Assembly: GCA_903934745.1 (NCBI GenBank)
Contig: CAIZOZ010000076.1
Span: 1-6,378, forward strand
DNA length: 6,378 nt
Source: an uncultured cyanobacterium
GTDB lineage: Bacteria; Cyanobacteriota; Cyanobacteriia; PCC-6307; Cyanobiaceae
Reading direction: 5' to 3'
Part shown: positions 6,044 to 6,378 of the stretch, in pieces
How positions within the stretch are numbered: position 1 is the first letter of the stretch
Layout: each line of letters begins with the position of its first letter
Notes under the pieces: generated by a model
The model's input: only the letters and a program-made list of their open reading frames with translations
What the model was told of the DNA's origin: nothing
Databases searched by the model: none
Made by a program: the position numbers and the translations under genes

Positions 6044-6240
6044 GCGGTTTCGGTGGATCGTCGATCTGGATGCTCATCGGCTGTGGTGACATCGGTCAAA
6101 TCCTTCTGAATCTGATGCGTGTGGACTGCCCGTAGGCCACGAGCCTGCAGGCAGTCTGAGTTTTGCTGGGCCTTGGCTTTCGCTCGATGGCTGACAGAGT
6201 CTCCGGAGTGCCTGGTTGCTGCTGGACCTGGCTGAATGGT
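6044..6240. other. Intergenic region between converging genes
   Basis: Apart from the hairpin at 6124-6156, no gene, tRNA-like structure or repeat was recognised here. The only short reading frames look accidental. Confidence 0.5.
6124..6164 (+). terminator. Probable rho-independent terminator after the SMP-30-like gene
   Basis: GACTGCC (6124-6130) pairs with GGCAGTC (6150-6156). Inside, GTAGGC (6132-6137) pairs with GCCTGC (6143-6148), including one G-U pair. This gives a 13-pair stem with one C/A mismatch and a CACGA loop. TGAG and four T's (6161-6164) follow. The stem is strong but the T-run is short, and the hairpin starts 80 bases after the stop codon. It could also act on the converging minus-strand gene, although no T-run lies on that side. 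Confidence 0.55.
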
Positions 6241-6378
6241 TCAGTTGCCGATTGCCGGTACACTGTCATTCAGTCGAATCACTCTTGAGCCATTGTTGCC
6301 GATCGGCCCTGTGAAGCTGCCGATCAAGGCTGGATCAATCTTGCTTTCAAGAGCCTGTTTCGAGAACTGTGGAAACAC
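6241..6378 (-). CDS. C-terminal fragment of an unidentified protein (partial)
   Basis: From the right edge the minus strand reads 45 codons without interruption to TGA at 6241-6243. The residues have a protein-like mix: FPQFSKQALESKIDPALIGS, then FTGPIGNNGSRVIRLNDSVP and a final AIGN. Gly/Asn-rich turns and alternating hydrophobic residues suggest a beta-structured end, perhaps of a surface or secreted protein, but I do not recognise the family. The start lies outside the window. The open stretch is short, so chance is not excluded. It converges with the SMP-30-like gene. Confidence 0.45.
   Translation of the reverse strand: MFPQFSKQALESKIDPALIGSFTGPIGNNGSRVIRLNDSVPAIGN

Noticed and set aside
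6070..6135. Short plus-strand frame of 21 codons beginning MLIGCGDIGQ, Rossmann-like
   Set aside because: Too short, no ribosome site, runs into the hairpin, and nothing around it supports a gene remnant.
1..6378. CRISPR array, tRNA, rRNA, insertion sequence or attachment site
   Set aside because: No regularly spaced repeats, tRNA-like folds, rRNA segments, transposase motifs or terminal inverted repeats were seen on reading the window.

Overview
The window looks like a GC-rich cyanobacterial chromosome segment, most likely from the picocyanobacterial Synechococcus/Cyanobium group. Three things suggest this. One is an alternative respiratory terminal oxidase (ARTO)-type operon whose subunit II lacks the CuA ligands. 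Another is a pair of DUF2231 membrane proteins directly upstream of it. The third is a small Nif11-domain protein, a family expanded in cyanobacteria. The genus is inference; no rRNA or other taxonomic marker is present.

Layout, left to right. Positions 1-2892 are a compact leftward (minus-strand) operon, read from right to left: a 165-aa DUF2231 protein, a 223-aa DUF2231 protein (1-base overlap), cytochrome/quinol oxidase subunit II (12-base gap), and oxidase subunit I (4-base gap). Subunit I runs off the left edge after 256 codons, and subunit III would be expected beyond it. Positions 2893-3007 are the upstream region of this operon and hold two inverted repeats. Positions 3008-3262 encode a minus-strand Nif11-like protein with a GTG start. 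Positions 3263-3407 are a divergent intergenic region. Positions 3408-4766 encode a plus-strand type II NAD(P)H dehydrogenase (NDH-2). After 68 AT-rich bases, 4835-6043 encode an exported SMP-30/gluconolactonase-like beta-propeller protein. Positions 6044-6240 hold a strong hairpin, probably a terminator, and otherwise nothing recognisable. From 6241 to the right edge there is probably the C-terminal end of a minus-strand gene of unknown function.

How the genes may work together: NDH-2 would pass electrons from NAD(P)H to membrane quinone without pumping protons. A subunit II without CuA implies that the oxidase takes electrons from quinol rather than from cytochrome c or plastocyanin. The two gene groups, separated by the Nif11 gene, could therefore form a short NAD(P)H-to-quinone-to-oxygen route. 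The two DUF2231 proteins share equally spaced histidines and may be a membrane accessory module for the oxidase. The SMP-30-like gene has visibly lower GC and may be functionally unrelated.
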